DNA of 64,000 bases from Puniceibacterium sp. IMCC21224 (GCF_001038505.1 NZ_LDPY01000001.1:2294001-2358000); one strand, 5' to 3'; positions 30,013-39,832 are shown, numbered from the stretch's first letter. Notes: a model not told the origin generated them from the letters alone. Made by a program: numbers and translations.

Positions 30013-32348
30013 TGCGAATCTGCGTTCACATCGGTCCCGACGCGGCGACTACGGACCGGCTTCAGCGGGTGCTGGACGGCGCGCGGGCGCAAATGCTGGC
30101 GCAGGGGGTGCTTTATGCCCGCTCGCCCGGTGCGCGCAATCACACCCGGATCTTTATGGCGGTCAACATGCCAGCCGAGGTCGACAGCCTGCGACACATA
30201 CGCGGGTTCGCGACACCTGAAAAACAACAACAGCTGCACGACGCCGTGGCGCGCGAACTGACGGCTGAAGTAAGGAAGACCCGGCCAAAGACCCTGATCC
30301 TGTCGGCGCATCAGTTCGGGACGTCACTGCCGTCGCGCCCTGCGATCAAACGTCTGCGCGATCTGCTGCGCCCTCTGTCGGATGATATCCGCATCGTGGC
30401 GCATATGGACGAACCGGCGCGGCTTGTGGTTCGGCGCTACGCCGCGCAAGTGTTTGAGGGGCGGAGTCGCGGGCTGGATCTTGAGCTGGGGATGACGAAT
30501 GTTGGCAATTGGTGGGATGCGGCCTTGGCCACCTGTCCTGCACCCGATCCGCGCCGCGGACAATTTCCCGATGTGCAGGGCGCCAGTCACTGGCTCGACC
30601 TGCCGCGACTGGTGGCGGAATGGGATGCCGTTTTCGGCATAGGTGCAACGCATCTGCGCAGTCGCCCGTTCGGGCTGTACTCCGCCGACATCGGCTCTGA
30701 GGTTCGCGACGCTTTTGATCTGGGCTTCGCTCCCATCGCCGAACAGGTCCGCGCGCCGATCCGGCCATCAGCCGCGTGGCTCGCGCGCGCACGCCAGTTC
30801 AACGAAGCGGTACAACGGTTTTTGACCGCCCGGCCTGATTTCAATATCCCGCGCCCGCTCTGGCGCACGTTTCTGACTGACATGAAGGTAACGGGCACAC
30901 CAATCGATCCCGGCCATCTTGCGCTGATATCACAGCGGTTTGCGCGTGATATCACGCAGCTTGCCACGCAGCATCCGGGGTTGGATGTTGGTCGGATGAC
31001 CGCAAGACCTGGCCTGTGCGACTGGACCGAAGCTGACCCGAAGTTTGGCTTTCGCGCCACGCAATACCTGCTGGCCTTTCAACCGAGAATCCGCGCGGCG
31101 AAGCCCAAGAGACCAGATCAGGCAAAAACGCCGCAAATGCCATCAGCTCCAAAGGCCACCTGCCCGCCCCCCAACACACAAGATCGCCTGCCACCACTGG
31201 CCCGCCAGAATCTGCTAAAATTGCAGGGATCTACCCTCGCACCGCACAACCGGCTTGGTCAGGTCAATGAGGCGACGCTGGGTCAGCCCTATGTTATACG
31301 CGCGCGTCAAATCCCGCCCCCCGGCAGCACCGGCACCGTCATCGTCGCCTGCATGAAGAACGAAGCGCCCTATATCCTGGAATGGATCGCATACCACCGT
31401 GCCATCGGCGTCGACACCTTTCTGATCTACACCAACGATTGTGATGACGGCACCGCCGAAATCCTTGGGCGTCTGCAACAGCTTGGGCTGGTCGAGCATC
31501 GCAACAACGACACCTGGCGCGGCAAGTCGCCACAACAATACGCGCTGAACCACGCCCGCGACGAACCAGTGATCCGCAACGCGGATTGGATCATCCATAT
31601 CGACGTGGACGAATTTATCAACGTGCGCTGCGGCAATGGAACGCTTGACGATTTTCGCGCGCGGGTGCCGGATGCCACCAACGTGGCCATGACCTGGCGG
31701 CTGTTTGGCCATAACGGCGTGCTGCGACTGGCGGACGATCTGGTGATCGACCAGTTCGATGGCTGCGCCCCGACATATTGCCCGAAGCCGCACACGGTCT
31801 GGGGATTCAAGACCATGTTCCGCAACATCGGTGCCTATACAAAAATGAGCTGCCACCGCCCCAACAAGCTGAACCCCGAGTTCACTGGCCAGGTGAAATG
31901 GGTCAACGGGTCGGGTACGGACATGACCTCAGAAGCGCAGAATCGGGGCTGGCGCAATTCGCGAAAAAGCATCGGCTATGATCTGCTGCAACTCAACCAC
32001 TATGCTCTGCGCTCGGCCGAGGCCTATCTGATCAAACGCCAGCGCGGCCGCGCCCTGCATGTAGACCGCACCATCGGGCTAAACTACTGGATCCGCATGG
32101 ACTGGTCGACCAACCACGATGTCACGATCAAACGCAATATTCCACGTCTGCGCACCGGCCTGAGCGACCTTTTGGCCGACGACACGCTGCACGGGTTGCA
32201 TCGACGCGGGTGCGACTGGCACCATGCCAAAGCGCACGAGCTGCATGCCATGCCGGAATTTGAGGATCTGTACCAACAGGCCTTGGCCCTGCGTCTGAGC
32301 GAAACCGAGCGGGTCGCCTACGCCCTTGCCCTTGATACACAGAGTTGA
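30012..32348 (+). CDS. Fusion of degenerate sulfotransferase-like domain and glycosyltransferase
   Basis: A 778-residue protein. Residues ~1-340 resemble roseobacterial sulfotransferase-like proteins (ICVHIG at the start, then AQGVLYARSPGARNHTRIF), but the PAPS loop normally read as HKTGTT is PDAATT here, so the Lys and Gly needed for PAPS binding are missing. A Pro/Lys-rich linker (~345-430) leads to a glycosyltransferase domain from ~435, with VACMKNEAPYILEWIAYHRA and the DxD motif at residues 530-532 (DVDEF). The first domain may now bind substrate or serve structure. The fusion is in frame with no sign of sequence error. Confidence 0.72.
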   Translation: MRICVHIGPDAATTDRLQRVLDGARAQMLAQGVLYARSPGARNHTRIFMAVNMPAEVDSLRHIRGFATPEKQQQLHDAVARELTAEVRKTRPKTLILSAHQFGTSLPSRPAIKRLRDLLRPLSDDIRIVAHMDEPARLVVRRYAAQVFEGRSRGLDLELGMTNVGNWWDAALATCPAPDPRRGQFPDVQGASHWLDLPRLVAEWDAVFGIGATHLRSRPFGLYSADIGSEVRDAFDLGFAPIAEQVRAPIRPSAAWLARARQFNEAVQRFLTARPDFNIPRPLWRTFLTDMKVTGTPIDPGHLALISQRFARDITQLATQHPGLDVGRMTARPGLCDWTEADPKFGFRATQYLLAFQPRIRAAKPKRPDQAKTPQMPSAPKATCPPPNTQDRLPPLARQNLLKLQGSTLAPHNRLGQVNEATLGQPYVIRARQIPPPGSTGTVIVACMKNEAPYILEWIAYHRAIGVDTFLIYTNDCDDGTAEILGRLQQLGLVEHRNNDTWRGKSPQQYALNHARDEPVIRNADWIIHIDVDEFINVRCGNGTLDDFRARVPDATNVAMTWRLFGHNGVLRLADDLVIDQFDGCAPTYCPKPHTVWGFKTMFRNIGAYTKMSCHRPNKLNPEFTGQVKWVNGSGTDMTSEAQNRGWRNSRKSIGYDLLQLNHYALRSAEAYLIKRQRGRALHVDRTIGLNYWIRMDWSTNHDVTIKRNIPRLRTGLSDLLADDTLHGLHRRGCDWHHAKAHELHAMPEFEDLYQQALALRLSETERVAYALALDTQS

Positions 32349-32350
32349 CG

Positions 32351-33070
32351 ATGGACAAGCCAGCCTCTTCAGCCGCCGATCAGCCCCGTCAGCGCGATCC
32401 ATATCTGCGATCGCGTGGCATGAAAATTCCCAAACACCCGCAAATCACCACAGGCCGCGTGCGCGGCGCACTCAAAGCTGACACATACGAGCGCAAGGAA
32501 TGTGAGGCCGCGCTGCGTGTGGTGCGCGAGGGGGATGTTGTCCTCGAACTTGGGGGCGGCATCGGCTATATGTCCACCCTTATCGCCACGCATCGCAAAG
32601 TCCGCGCGATCCACAGTTACGAGGCCAATCCAGCGCTGATCCCCTATATCCATTCGGTTCATGCGGCGAACAACGTGACCAATGTGACGGTTCACAATGC
32701 TTTGTTGTCGGATGGCGCTGGCGATCCGGTGCCGTTTTATGTGCGCGCCAACTTCCTTGCCTCCTCGATCGACCGCGACGCTGACCCGGACAGCGTTGTG
32801 CGCACCGAGATGATCGAACGCCACGACATCAACGCGGTCCTGCAAGAGGTGAAGCCGACGATTCTGGTCTGCGATATCGAAGGTGCCGAAGCACATCTGC
32901 TGCCTGGCGCCGATTTCTCGGGTCTGCGCGCCGCGATCATCGAATTGCATCCGCAGTGGATCGGACAAAGTGGCGTGCAGGCGGTGTTCGACACCATGCA
33001 CCGCGCCGGACTCAGCTACTTTCCCAAGGCGTCCCATGCCAAGGTCGTGACCTTTCGGAATGGCTGGTAA
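32351..33070 (+). CDS. FkbM family SAM-dependent methyltransferase
   Basis: A 239-residue class I methyltransferase. Motif I is VLELGGGIGYMSTLIA, the acidic ribose-binding residue follows in SYEANPAL, and the FkbM-type end runs ILVCDIEGAEAHLLPGADF. FkbM enzymes usually O-methylate sugars or polyketide hydroxyls. It begins two bases after the fusion gene stop and overlaps the next gene by 11 bases, so methylation of the same glycan is the likely job. Confidence 0.8.
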   Translation: MDKPASSAADQPRQRDPYLRSRGMKIPKHPQITTGRVRGALKADTYERKECEAALRVVREGDVVLELGGGIGYMSTLIATHRKVRAIHSYEANPALIPYIHSVHAANNVTNVTVHNALLSDGAGDPVPFYVRANFLASSIDRDADPDSVVRTEMIERHDINAVLQEVKPTILVCDIEGAEAHLLPGADFSGLRAAIIELHPQWIGQSGVQAVFDTMHRAGLSYFPKASHAKVVTFRNGW

Positions 33071-34124
33071 TATATTGAATATCCTCGCTGTTCTCTGTGT
33101 GCGCAACGAAGGGGCCTTTATCCTGGACTGGTTGGCGCACCATCTGGCCGTCGGCGTCAGCCATGTGCTGGCCTTTTCCAATGATTGCGACGACGGTACG
33201 GATATGATGCTCGACAGGTTGGCGATGATGGGCCATGTAACCCACCTGCGCAACGATGGCCCGTATGATCGCGGCGGGATTCAGTTCACCGCGCTGAAAC
33301 GTGCTGACCGTAGCGATCCGGTGGCCAAGGCCGACTGGCTGCTGCCAATGGATATCGACGAATTTGTGAATGTCCATGTGGGTGATCACACGATCCCGGC
33401 GCTACTGCGCGCCCTGCCCGACGCCACGGCAATCCCTCTTACCTGGCGTAATTTTGGCAATGCGGGCGTGGTGCGCTACACGGATGTCCCGGTACCGCAG
33501 CAGTTCACCCGCGCCGCGCCGGTGGTGATGCACTGGCCCTGGCGGTCGGCAATGTTCAAAACACTGTTTGCCAATGACGGCACCTATCGCAATCTGGGTG
33601 TTCACCGCCCGCGCAACCCGGTTGGCGGCCGGATTAAGCAGGCGCGCTGGTTCGACGGTGAGGGGCGTGAACTGCCGCCCGAATTTCACACATCACGGAT
33701 CTTTTCGCCCTTTGGTCGTTCAAACTATGCGCTGGCGCAGATGAACCATTATCCGTTGAGCGCGATGGAGAGTTACCTGCTCAAGGCCGCGCGGGGCCGC
33801 GCGGTGCATTCGGGCCAGATGTTGGGGCTGGACTATTGGGTTGAGCGAAATTTCAACACCGACGAAGACCGCTCAATCCTGGCGCTTGGACCCGCAACCA
33901 CAGCGATCCGCGCGCAGTTTGCTGCTGATCCCGTATTGGCAGGTCTGCATATCGACGCGGTCACCTGGCGCCACGCCCGTCTTGAGGCGCTGATGCAAGA
34001 AGAGCCGTACCGTGCCCTCATGGGGCGACTTCTGATGGCGCCGCCCTCGGTGCCGCTGACGCCGGACATGGCTGCAATTCTGATCCGCCATGGCCTGCGT
34101 GCGCAGGTCGGCAAACCGTGTTAA
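33060..34124 (+). CDS. Glycosyltransferase family 2-like (DxD) protein
   Basis: A 354-residue glycosyltransferase of the same type as the first gene of the operon: NILAVLCVRNEGAFILDW at the N terminus, DxD at Asp98-Ile-Asp100 in PMDIDEFVN, and the shared MNHYPLSAMESYLLKAARGR block. Similarity to its two neighbours suggests they arose by duplication. It is the last gene of the operon; its start lies inside the FkbM gene. Soluble, no signal peptide. Confidence 0.8.
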   Translation: MAGNILNILAVLCVRNEGAFILDWLAHHLAVGVSHVLAFSNDCDDGTDMMLDRLAMMGHVTHLRNDGPYDRGGIQFTALKRADRSDPVAKADWLLPMDIDEFVNVHVGDHTIPALLRALPDATAIPLTWRNFGNAGVVRYTDVPVPQQFTRAAPVVMHWPWRSAMFKTLFANDGTYRNLGVHRPRNPVGGRIKQARWFDGEGRELPPEFHTSRIFSPFGRSNYALAQMNHYPLSAMESYLLKAARGRAVHSGQMLGLDYWVERNFNTDEDRSILALGPATTAIRAQFAADPVLAGLHIDAVTWRHARLEALMQEEPYRALMGRLLMAPPSVPLTPDMAAILIRHGLRAQVGKPC

Positions 34125-34182
34125 TTTCATTCAATTGGCGCAATTCCGCCCCAAATAATTGTCACCTTCAATGCAACAATAT

Positions 34183-34196
34183 CCCGGAAATCCGGG
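34183..34196 (+). terminator. Small hairpin downstream of the glycan operon
   Basis: CCCGGA-aa-TCCGGG is a perfect 6-bp stem 58 bases after the last glycosyltransferase stop, with another CCCGGA at about 34209. There is no T run, so it is a weak terminator or mRNA-end structure. The rest of 34125-34273 is AT-richer and probably carries the promoter of the next gene. Confidence 0.35.
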
Positions 34197-34273
34197 TATC
34201 ATCTAAAACCCGGACGACGGACCATACCAGGAATGACCCGCCCCCCCGGTGTCAGAGTTGAGGACGCCCCAAG

Positions 34274-35215
34274 ATGGACGACGACGAAACCGACCTTTCC
34301 TCGCTTGACCTGCGCGGGCTCTCTGGGGCTGAGTGGCTGGCCGCGCTGGCCAAACTGGGCGAACAACGCGGTTTTTTCGAACCACTCGGCAATGCTCACA
34401 GCGCATTGTTTGTCGAGGACGGTGACACGTTGCTTGTCAGCTTTGAGACATTGCCCGGCATTCGCGCATTGTCGGACGACGGCGCGCCGCTCGGGCTGGA
34501 ATTTGTGCGCGAACTAGGCTGGTCACACCTTGCGCTGATCGCATCGGGGGACACCTGGTTTCGAAGCCGGCAGGTTTATGCCTTCTTTGACCAGATCAAC
34601 GACGACGGTTTTTTCGACGAATTTTCAAAGGTGATATTTTACGGGGCAGGCCCCTGTGGCTATGCGGCTGTGGCTTACTCGGTGTCCGCACCTGGGGCGA
34701 TCGTTTTGGCGCTGCAGCCGCAGGCGACACTGAACCCGCGCGTGGCAGACTGGGACCCGCGTTTTGCCGCGCAGCGGCGGATGAACTTTACCCATCGCTA
34801 TGGCTATGCTCCGGAAATGATGGATGCCGCGCAGGCCGGCTATGTCCTGTTTGATCCGCGCGAACGGCTGGATGCGATGCATGCCGCGCTGTTTGCGGGT
34901 CGCAATGTGACGCATTTCCGCCTGCCCTTCATGGGCAGCGCGCTGCAAACTGACCTGATCGAACTGGATCTGTTGTTTCCTCTGATCCGCGCCGCGGCCG
35001 ATGACACGCTGAACACGGCCAGCTTTGCCGAATTGCTGCGGGTTCGACGTGACCATGTCCCCTATCTGCGCAGACTGCTGGCCCAGTTGGAAACCAACGG
35101 GCGGACCCGTTTGGCCGAGATGCTGTGCACCAATGTGGTGTCGCGCCTGCCTGCCCCGCGCTTTCATCGCAAGCTTGAGGCGTTGCGCGCTGCACAGATC
35201 GCCAAAAGCGGCTGA
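34274..35215 (+). CDS. Conserved alphaproteobacterial protein, function unknown
   Basis: A 313-residue soluble protein of a family well conserved in roseobacters. From memory such proteins are often labelled phosphoadenosine phosphosulfate reductase, but I see no PAPS-reductase motif (no ECGLH-type cysteine). The region FYGAGPCGYAAVAYSVSAPGA looks like a glycine-rich turn after a beta strand as in alpha/beta folds, followed by LALQPQATL. The N terminus MDDDETDLSSLDLRGLSG is typical of the family. Position after a sulfotransferase cluster may be chance. Confidence 0.6.
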   Translation: MDDDETDLSSLDLRGLSGAEWLAALAKLGEQRGFFEPLGNAHSALFVEDGDTLLVSFETLPGIRALSDDGAPLGLEFVRELGWSHLALIASGDTWFRSRQVYAFFDQINDDGFFDEFSKVIFYGAGPCGYAAVAYSVSAPGAIVLALQPQATLNPRVADWDPRFAAQRRMNFTHRYGYAPEMMDAAQAGYVLFDPRERLDAMHAALFAGRNVTHFRLPFMGSALQTDLIELDLLFPLIRAAADDTLNTASFAELLRVRRDHVPYLRRLLAQLETNGRTRLAEMLCTNVVSRLPAPRFHRKLEALRAAQIAKSG

Positions 35216-35228
35216 CACCCACGCGACC

Positions 35229-35507
35229 TTATCGCCTGCGCGCGGCGATCACATCGCGGATCTGCCGGTGAAAATACCCGACAAGCCCGGACACAAGCAG
35301 CAACACCGTTGAGCCGCGCGTGTCCAAAATCAAAAGAAGCGCTGATGCAGCGCACATCATCAGCGCAAAGCTGACCACTCTGAGTCCCGGAGCGTCCGGC
35401 AATTGCGACGCCTCCAGATGCCGCGCAAGGAATTCAGCCACTTTGGGATGCGCCGTTTGCACCGCAGCGCCACACAAAGCCCCGACAATCACCGTGATCA
35501 ACATCAT
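35229..35507 (-). CDS. Small membrane protein
   Basis: A 92-residue hydrophobic protein with an N-terminal membrane segment ([16 protein letters not shown]) and two more close together near residues 43-75, ending in a basic tail ([12 protein letters not shown]). AGAGG lies just before the ATGATG start. It is convergent with the preceding gene, 13 bases apart. No family recognised. Confidence 0.55.
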   Translation of the reverse strand: MMLITVIVGALCGAAVQTAHPKVAEFLARHLEASQLPDAPGLRVVSFALMMCAASALLLILDTRGSTVLLLVSGLVGYFHRQIRDVIAARRR

Positions 35508-35770
35508 ACGCCTCTTGTTCTGTTTCTGTCCGCCGACGACGCACCTGCTGCGGTCACAACTGTTCCTTTGATTCATACGGCGATTCAGCTCGTTCCCAAA
35601 CCGTCTTTTGCCGTCTCAAGCAGGGTGCCATGGCGCATCTGTCCATGATGCCAATTCTTGCGGCAGTTCCTATGTGCCGGTGCCGAGAACGCCTGCGGCG
35701 TTGCATGAGTGGAAAATTGGCGCGCAAAGTCTCTGGCGCGGGCCGCTGCACCCGTGCTAACGCAGGCGCC

Positions 35771-36808
35771 ATGACACACAGCCTTACCCTCCGCCGTCCC
35801 GACGACTGGCACCTGCATCTGCGCGATGGCGCCATGCTGCGCGCCATGCTGCCGGAAACCACGCGCCATTTTTCCCGTGCCATCATCATGCCGAATCTCG
35901 TGCCGCCAGTGGTCACCGCAGCGCAGGCCGTCGCCTATCGCGACCGCATCCTGACTGCCCTGCCAGAGGGGGCAACGTTCGAGCCGCTGATGACGCTGTA
36001 CCTGACCGAAGAAACCGATGCCAACGACCTGGCCGCCGCCCATGCCAGCGGTCTGATAAAGGCTGTCAAGCTGTACCCGGCAGGGGCGACAACCAACTCG
36101 GCCTCGGGTGTCAAGGATTTCGACAAGGTCCGCCCGGTGTTCGAGCGCATGGCCGAGATCGGCTGCCCGCTGTGTGTACATGGCGAAGTGACCGATGCGA
36201 ATGTGGACATCTTTGACCGCGAGGCCGTGTTTATCGACCGTGTTCTGGATCCGGTGCGCCGAGCGACACCGGGCCTGCGGGTGGTGATGGAGCATATCAC
36301 AACAGCGCAGGGCGTCGACTATGCCCGCGCTGGCGGCCCCGATCTGGCGGCGACGATCACCACGCATCACCTTGTGATCAATCGAAATCATATCCTCGTT
36401 GGTGGCATCAAACCGCATTATTATTGCCTGCCCGTCGCCAAGCGCGAAGAGCATCGTCTTGCCCTGCGTGCCGCAGCCACATCCGGCCATCGCGCGTTCT
36501 TTCTGGGCACCGACTCGGCGCCGCATGTTGATGCAGCCAAGGAACAGGCCTGCGGCTGCGCCGGGTGTTTCACCGCCACCAACACGATGTCCGTTCTGGC
36601 CGAGGTGTTCGAACAAGACGGCGCGCTGGACCAGCTCGAGGCGTTTGCCTCGCTCAACGGTCCCGCCTTTTACCGGCTGCCCGCCAACGATGCGACGATG
36701 ACCCTGACCAGGGGCGCGCCCGTGGACTATCCGGCGTATATCGCGACATCCGATGGCCCGGTGACAGTCTTTGACCCCGGGTATCCGCTGCACTGGCAGG
36801 TCGACTAG
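35771..36808 (+). CDS. pyrC: Dihydroorotase
   Basis: A 345-residue zinc hydrolase of pyrimidine synthesis that closes carbamoyl aspartate to dihydroorotate. It is the E. coli-type (class II) enzyme: metal ligands His14 and His16 in [12 protein letters not shown], the carbamylated Lys in [21 protein letters not shown], and the catalytic Asp in LGTDSAPH. The ATG at 35771 gives the canonical N terminus; an upstream extension of the frame has no similarity. pyrE follows 43 bases later. Confidence 0.95.
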   Translation: MTHSLTLRRPDDWHLHLRDGAMLRAMLPETTRHFSRAIIMPNLVPPVVTAAQAVAYRDRILTALPEGATFEPLMTLYLTEETDANDLAAAHASGLIKAVKLYPAGATTNSASGVKDFDKVRPVFERMAEIGCPLCVHGEVTDANVDIFDREAVFIDRVLDPVRRATPGLRVVMEHITTAQGVDYARAGGPDLAATITTHHLVINRNHILVGGIKPHYYCLPVAKREEHRLALRAAATSGHRAFFLGTDSAPHVDAAKEQACGCAGCFTATNTMSVLAEVFEQDGALDQLEAFASLNGPAFYRLPANDATMTLTRGAPVDYPAYIATSDGPVTVFDPGYPLHWQVD

Positions 36809-36851
36809 CCCGCCACACCCTGCTGCCACCAACCCTGCCCGGAGATTGCCA

Positions 36852-37529
36852 ATGATCCCCTCGTCCTACCCACCCGCCGCCGAGATGGCACGCCTTACCG
36901 CCCGCATGTTGCTTGAGATTGAGGCCGTGCATTTCAACGCGACCGATCACTACATCTTTGCCAGCGGTCTGGCGTCGCCGGTCTATATCGACTGTCGCAA
37001 GCTGATATCGTTTCCGCGAATCCGCGCGACTCTGATGGATTTTCTGACCGTCACTGTAATGCGGGATGCGGGATTCGAAGCGTTTGACAACATTGCCGGC
37101 GGCGAAACAGCCGGCATCCCCTTTGCCGCACTGGTGGCCGAGCGCATGGCCCTGCCGATGACCTATGTGCGCAAGAAACCCAAGGGTTACGGCCGCAACG
37201 CCCGGATCGAGGGTGCCATGAGCGAAGGCGAACGTGTGCTGCTGGTCGAGGACCTGACCACCGACGGCGGATCCAAGCTGTCGTTTGTTGACGCCATTCG
37301 CGAAACCGGCGCGAGTTGCACGCACACTGCGGTGATTTTTTACTACGGTATCTTCCCCGAGACGATCCAGACGCTAGGCGATCACGGCATCCAGCTGCAC
37401 CACCTCTGCACATGGTGGGATGTGTTGGCCGAAGCCAAGGCGCAGGGCACATTCGACGCCCACACCTTGCAAGAAGTTGAAGCATTTCTGACCGATCCGC
37501 ATAAGTGGCGAGAAGTTAACAAGAAATAA
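36852..37529 (+). CDS. pyrE: Orotate phosphoribosyltransferase
   Basis: A 225-residue enzyme that joins orotate to PRPP to form OMP. The PRPP-binding motif is [14 protein letters not shown] and the catalytic loop is [28 protein letters not shown] places the ATG at 36852. It forms a pyrC-pyrE operon, which couples two consecutive branches of the pathway. Confidence 0.95.
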   Translation: MIPSSYPPAAEMARLTARMLLEIEAVHFNATDHYIFASGLASPVYIDCRKLISFPRIRATLMDFLTVTVMRDAGFEAFDNIAGGETAGIPFAALVAERMALPMTYVRKKPKGYGRNARIEGAMSEGERVLLVEDLTTDGGSKLSFVDAIRETGASCTHTAVIFYYGIFPETIQTLGDHGIQLHHLCTWWDVLAEAKAQGTFDAHTLQEVEAFLTDPHKWREVNKK

Positions 37530-37568
37530 ATTTCCCGCCCAGGTTCTGGGGACAACTGCACTGCGAAT

Positions 37569-37583
37569 CGCCGTATGTCGGCG
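37569..37583 (+). terminator. Hairpin after pyrE
   Basis: CGCCG-tatgt-CGGCG, 40 bases after the pyrE stop, followed by catttagtgg. A short stem without T run; possible terminator of pyrCE before dnaB. Confidence 0.35.
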
Positions 37584-37666
37584 CATTTAGTGGACAGAAC
37601 GCCCCACCCTACCATATGATGATACCAAAATTCGACATCCTGCGATCCACACGGTTCTCCCTGCCT

Positions 37667-37675
37667 TTGTCCACA
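37667..37675 (+). promoter_or_regulatory. Possible DnaA box upstream of dnaB
   Basis: TTGTCCACA differs from the consensus TTATCCACA at one position and lies 104 bases before the dnaB start codon. A single box is weak evidence; DnaA control of the replicative helicase gene would make sense but is inference. Confidence 0.25.
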
Positions 37676-37778
37676 GACTTGTTGGACTAGGGTCGGCGCC
37701 GGGTTTTCGCTATGACGACCGGACCCGCAAGACCGGATCAACCGGCGGGCGGCAGCAGCAGCAGACGAGGGACAGGCC

Positions 37779-39287
37779 ATGAACGAAATCACCACCTTCA
37801 ACCCCACCGGTCACGCCGCCACGGCCGGGGTCGATGCCCCCGAAACAATGCCGCATTCGATCGAGGCCGAACAGCAGTTGCTGGGCGCGATCCTGACCAA
37901 CAACGACATCTACGACCGCGTTGCCGCCATTATCGGGGCGCAGCATTTCTTTGATCCGGTCCATGCCCGCATCTACGATATCGCCGCCGCACGCATCGCC
38001 AAGAACAACCTTGCCTCGCCGGTAACGCTCAAGGCGTTCATGGCCGAGGATGAGGGACTGATCGAACTGGGCGGCGCGGCCTATCTGGCGCGACTGGCCG
38101 GGTCGGCGGTCAGCTCGTTTGCCGTGCGCGACTACGCTCAGATGATCTATGATCTGGCAATCCGCCGCGATCTGATCGGTCTGGGGCGGGACATCAGCGC
38201 CAAGGCGTCCAAGGTTGATGTCGCGTCCGAGCCGCGTGAACAGATCGTCGAGGCCGAGCAGGCGCTGTATAAGCTGGCCGAGCAGGGTCAGACCGATTCC
38301 GGGTTCCAGAGTTTTCTGCGCGCCGTCACCGATGCGGTGAACATGGCCAACGCCGCGTATCAGCGCGACGGCGGATTGGCCGGCATTTCGACCGGCCTGA
38401 TCGATATGGACAAGAAACTGGGCGGACTGCACAAATCCGACCTTCTTATCCTGGCCGGACGTCCGTCGATGGGCAAAACCTCGCTTGCCACCAACATCGC
38501 GTTCAACATCGCCAAGGCCTATAAACGCGGTCAGCGCCACGATGGTACCGAAGGCGCGATTGAGGGCGGCGTCGTCGGTTTCTATTCGCTGGAAATGAGC
38601 GCGGAACAACTGGCCGCGCGAATCCTATCCGAGGCTGCCGAGGTCCCGTCTGAACAGATCCGCCGCGGTGACATGACCGAGGTCGAGTTCCGCCGCTTTG
38701 TCGATGCCGCCAAATCTCTGGAAGCCTGCCCGCTTTATATCGACGACACACCCGCCCTGCCAATCAGCCAGCTTGCGGCGCGGGCGCGGCGGTTGAAACG
38801 GACGCATGGGCTTGATGTGCTGATGGTCGACTACCTTCAACTGGTGCGCGGTACCGGACGGTCCGAAAACCGGGTGAACGAAATCTCCGAGATCACCATG
38901 GGCCTCAAGGCGATCGCCAAAGAACTGGATATTCCCGTGGTCGCCCTGTCGCAGCTATCGCGTCAGGTTGAGTCGCGTGAAGACAAGCGCCCGCAATTGT
39001 CGGATCTGCGTGAATCCGGTTCAATCGAACAGGACGCCGATGTGGTTATGTTCGTGTTCCGCGAGGAATATTACAAGGAACGCGAAAAGCCCGGCGATCA
39101 TGATCTGGACAAGATGGCCGCCTGGCAGGAAGAGATGGAACGCCTGCATGGCCGTGCCGAAGTCGTCATCGGCAAGCAGCGTCACGGCCCCATCGGCACG
39201 GTCGAACTCAGCTTTGAGGGTCGCTTTACCCGCTTTGGTAACCTGGTAAAGCCCTGGCAGCAGGACAACGGCGACACGAGTTTTTAA
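37779..39287 (+). CDS. dnaB: Replicative DNA helicase DnaB
   Basis: A 502-residue hexameric helicase that unwinds DNA at the replication fork. The N-terminal DnaB domain begins at MPHSIEAEQQLLGAIL. The RecA-like domain has Walker A GRPSMGKTSLATNIA, Walker B LMVDYLQLV, and the C-terminal DLRESGSIEQDADVVMF. It appears to be a single-gene unit with 249 bases of upstream space. No intein is present. Confidence 0.96.
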   Translation: MNEITTFNPTGHAATAGVDAPETMPHSIEAEQQLLGAILTNNDIYDRVAAIIGAQHFFDPVHARIYDIAAARIAKNNLASPVTLKAFMAEDEGLIELGGAAYLARLAGSAVSSFAVRDYAQMIYDLAIRRDLIGLGRDISAKASKVDVASEPREQIVEAEQALYKLAEQGQTDSGFQSFLRAVTDAVNMANAAYQRDGGLAGISTGLIDMDKKLGGLHKSDLLILAGRPSMGKTSLATNIAFNIAKAYKRGQRHDGTEGAIEGGVVGFYSLEMSAEQLAARILSEAAEVPSEQIRRGDMTEVEFRRFVDAAKSLEACPLYIDDTPALPISQLAARARRLKRTHGLDVLMVDYLQLVRGTGRSENRVNEISEITMGLKAIAKELDIPVVALSQLSRQVESREDKRPQLSDLRESGSIEQDADVVMFVFREEYYKEREKPGDHDLDKMAAWQEEMERLHGRAEVVIGKQRHGPIGTVELSFEGRFTRFGNLVKPWQQDNGDTSF

Positions 39288-39325
39288 GCGACCGCACACG
39301 CGCAATGTGTGGCCAGGAGCGTGCT

Positions 39326-39832
39326 TTAGTCCAGCCGCAGCGCAACGCCATAGCCGGTCCGGTGCTGCCACGCATCTGGTCGGCCGTGGTGGGCAAGTGC
39401 TGCCTTGATAACACCGGCATGTGTCACGATCAGTGCATCCTGTGGCACCTTGGACAGCGCTGACGTGACCCGACGTTCCAGATGCCGCACGGTTTCGCCG
39501 CCATGTCCGTCGTAGTCATAAAAATCTGCGGCCCAGGCATCCAGTTCAGTGCGTGGAATATGGTCCCAAGGCACGGTTTCCCAGCGGCCGAAATTCATCT
39601 CGATCCAGTCGTCGTCAACGATCAATGGCACCGACCAATGCGCGGCAATCAGTTCAGCCAACAATCGACAGCGTTGCAAAGGCGAGGTAATCACCACCTC
39701 TGACGGCGCAAGCCGATCAAGAATGGCAGCACATTCGCTTTCGAACGTATCCGTCAGCACCAGATCGCTGCGGCCATAGCACAGCCCCTCAGCCCCTGCT
39801 GGTCGAGTGTGCCGCAGCAAGGTCAGAGCCAC
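39326..39832 (-). CDS. cobC: Alpha-ribazole phosphatase (histidine phosphatase family)
   Basis: A 168-residue phosphoglycerate-mutase-like phosphatase. The catalytic LLRHTRP is at the N terminus and the second histidine is in IVTHAGVIKA. Start is a GTG (39832) that lies inside the end of cobS, with a 10-base overlap, implying coupled translation. Position next to cobS and cobT supports removal of the 5'-phosphate in assembly of the cobalamin lower ligand (CobC) rather than a general phosphatase. Confidence 0.85.
   Translation of the reverse strand: MALTLLRHTRPAGAEGLCYGRSDLVLTDTFESECAAILDRLAPSEVVITSPLQRCRLLAELIAAHWSVPLIVDDDWIEMNFGRWETVPWDHIPRTELDAWAADFYDYDGHGGETVRHLERRVTSALSKVPQDALIVTHAGVIKAALAHHGRPDAWQHRTGYGVALRLD

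Noticed and set aside
34183..34215. CCCGGA/TCCGGG repeats as an attachment or recombination site
   Set aside because: Only a short stem and one extra half-copy; more easily explained as a 3' mRNA hairpin.
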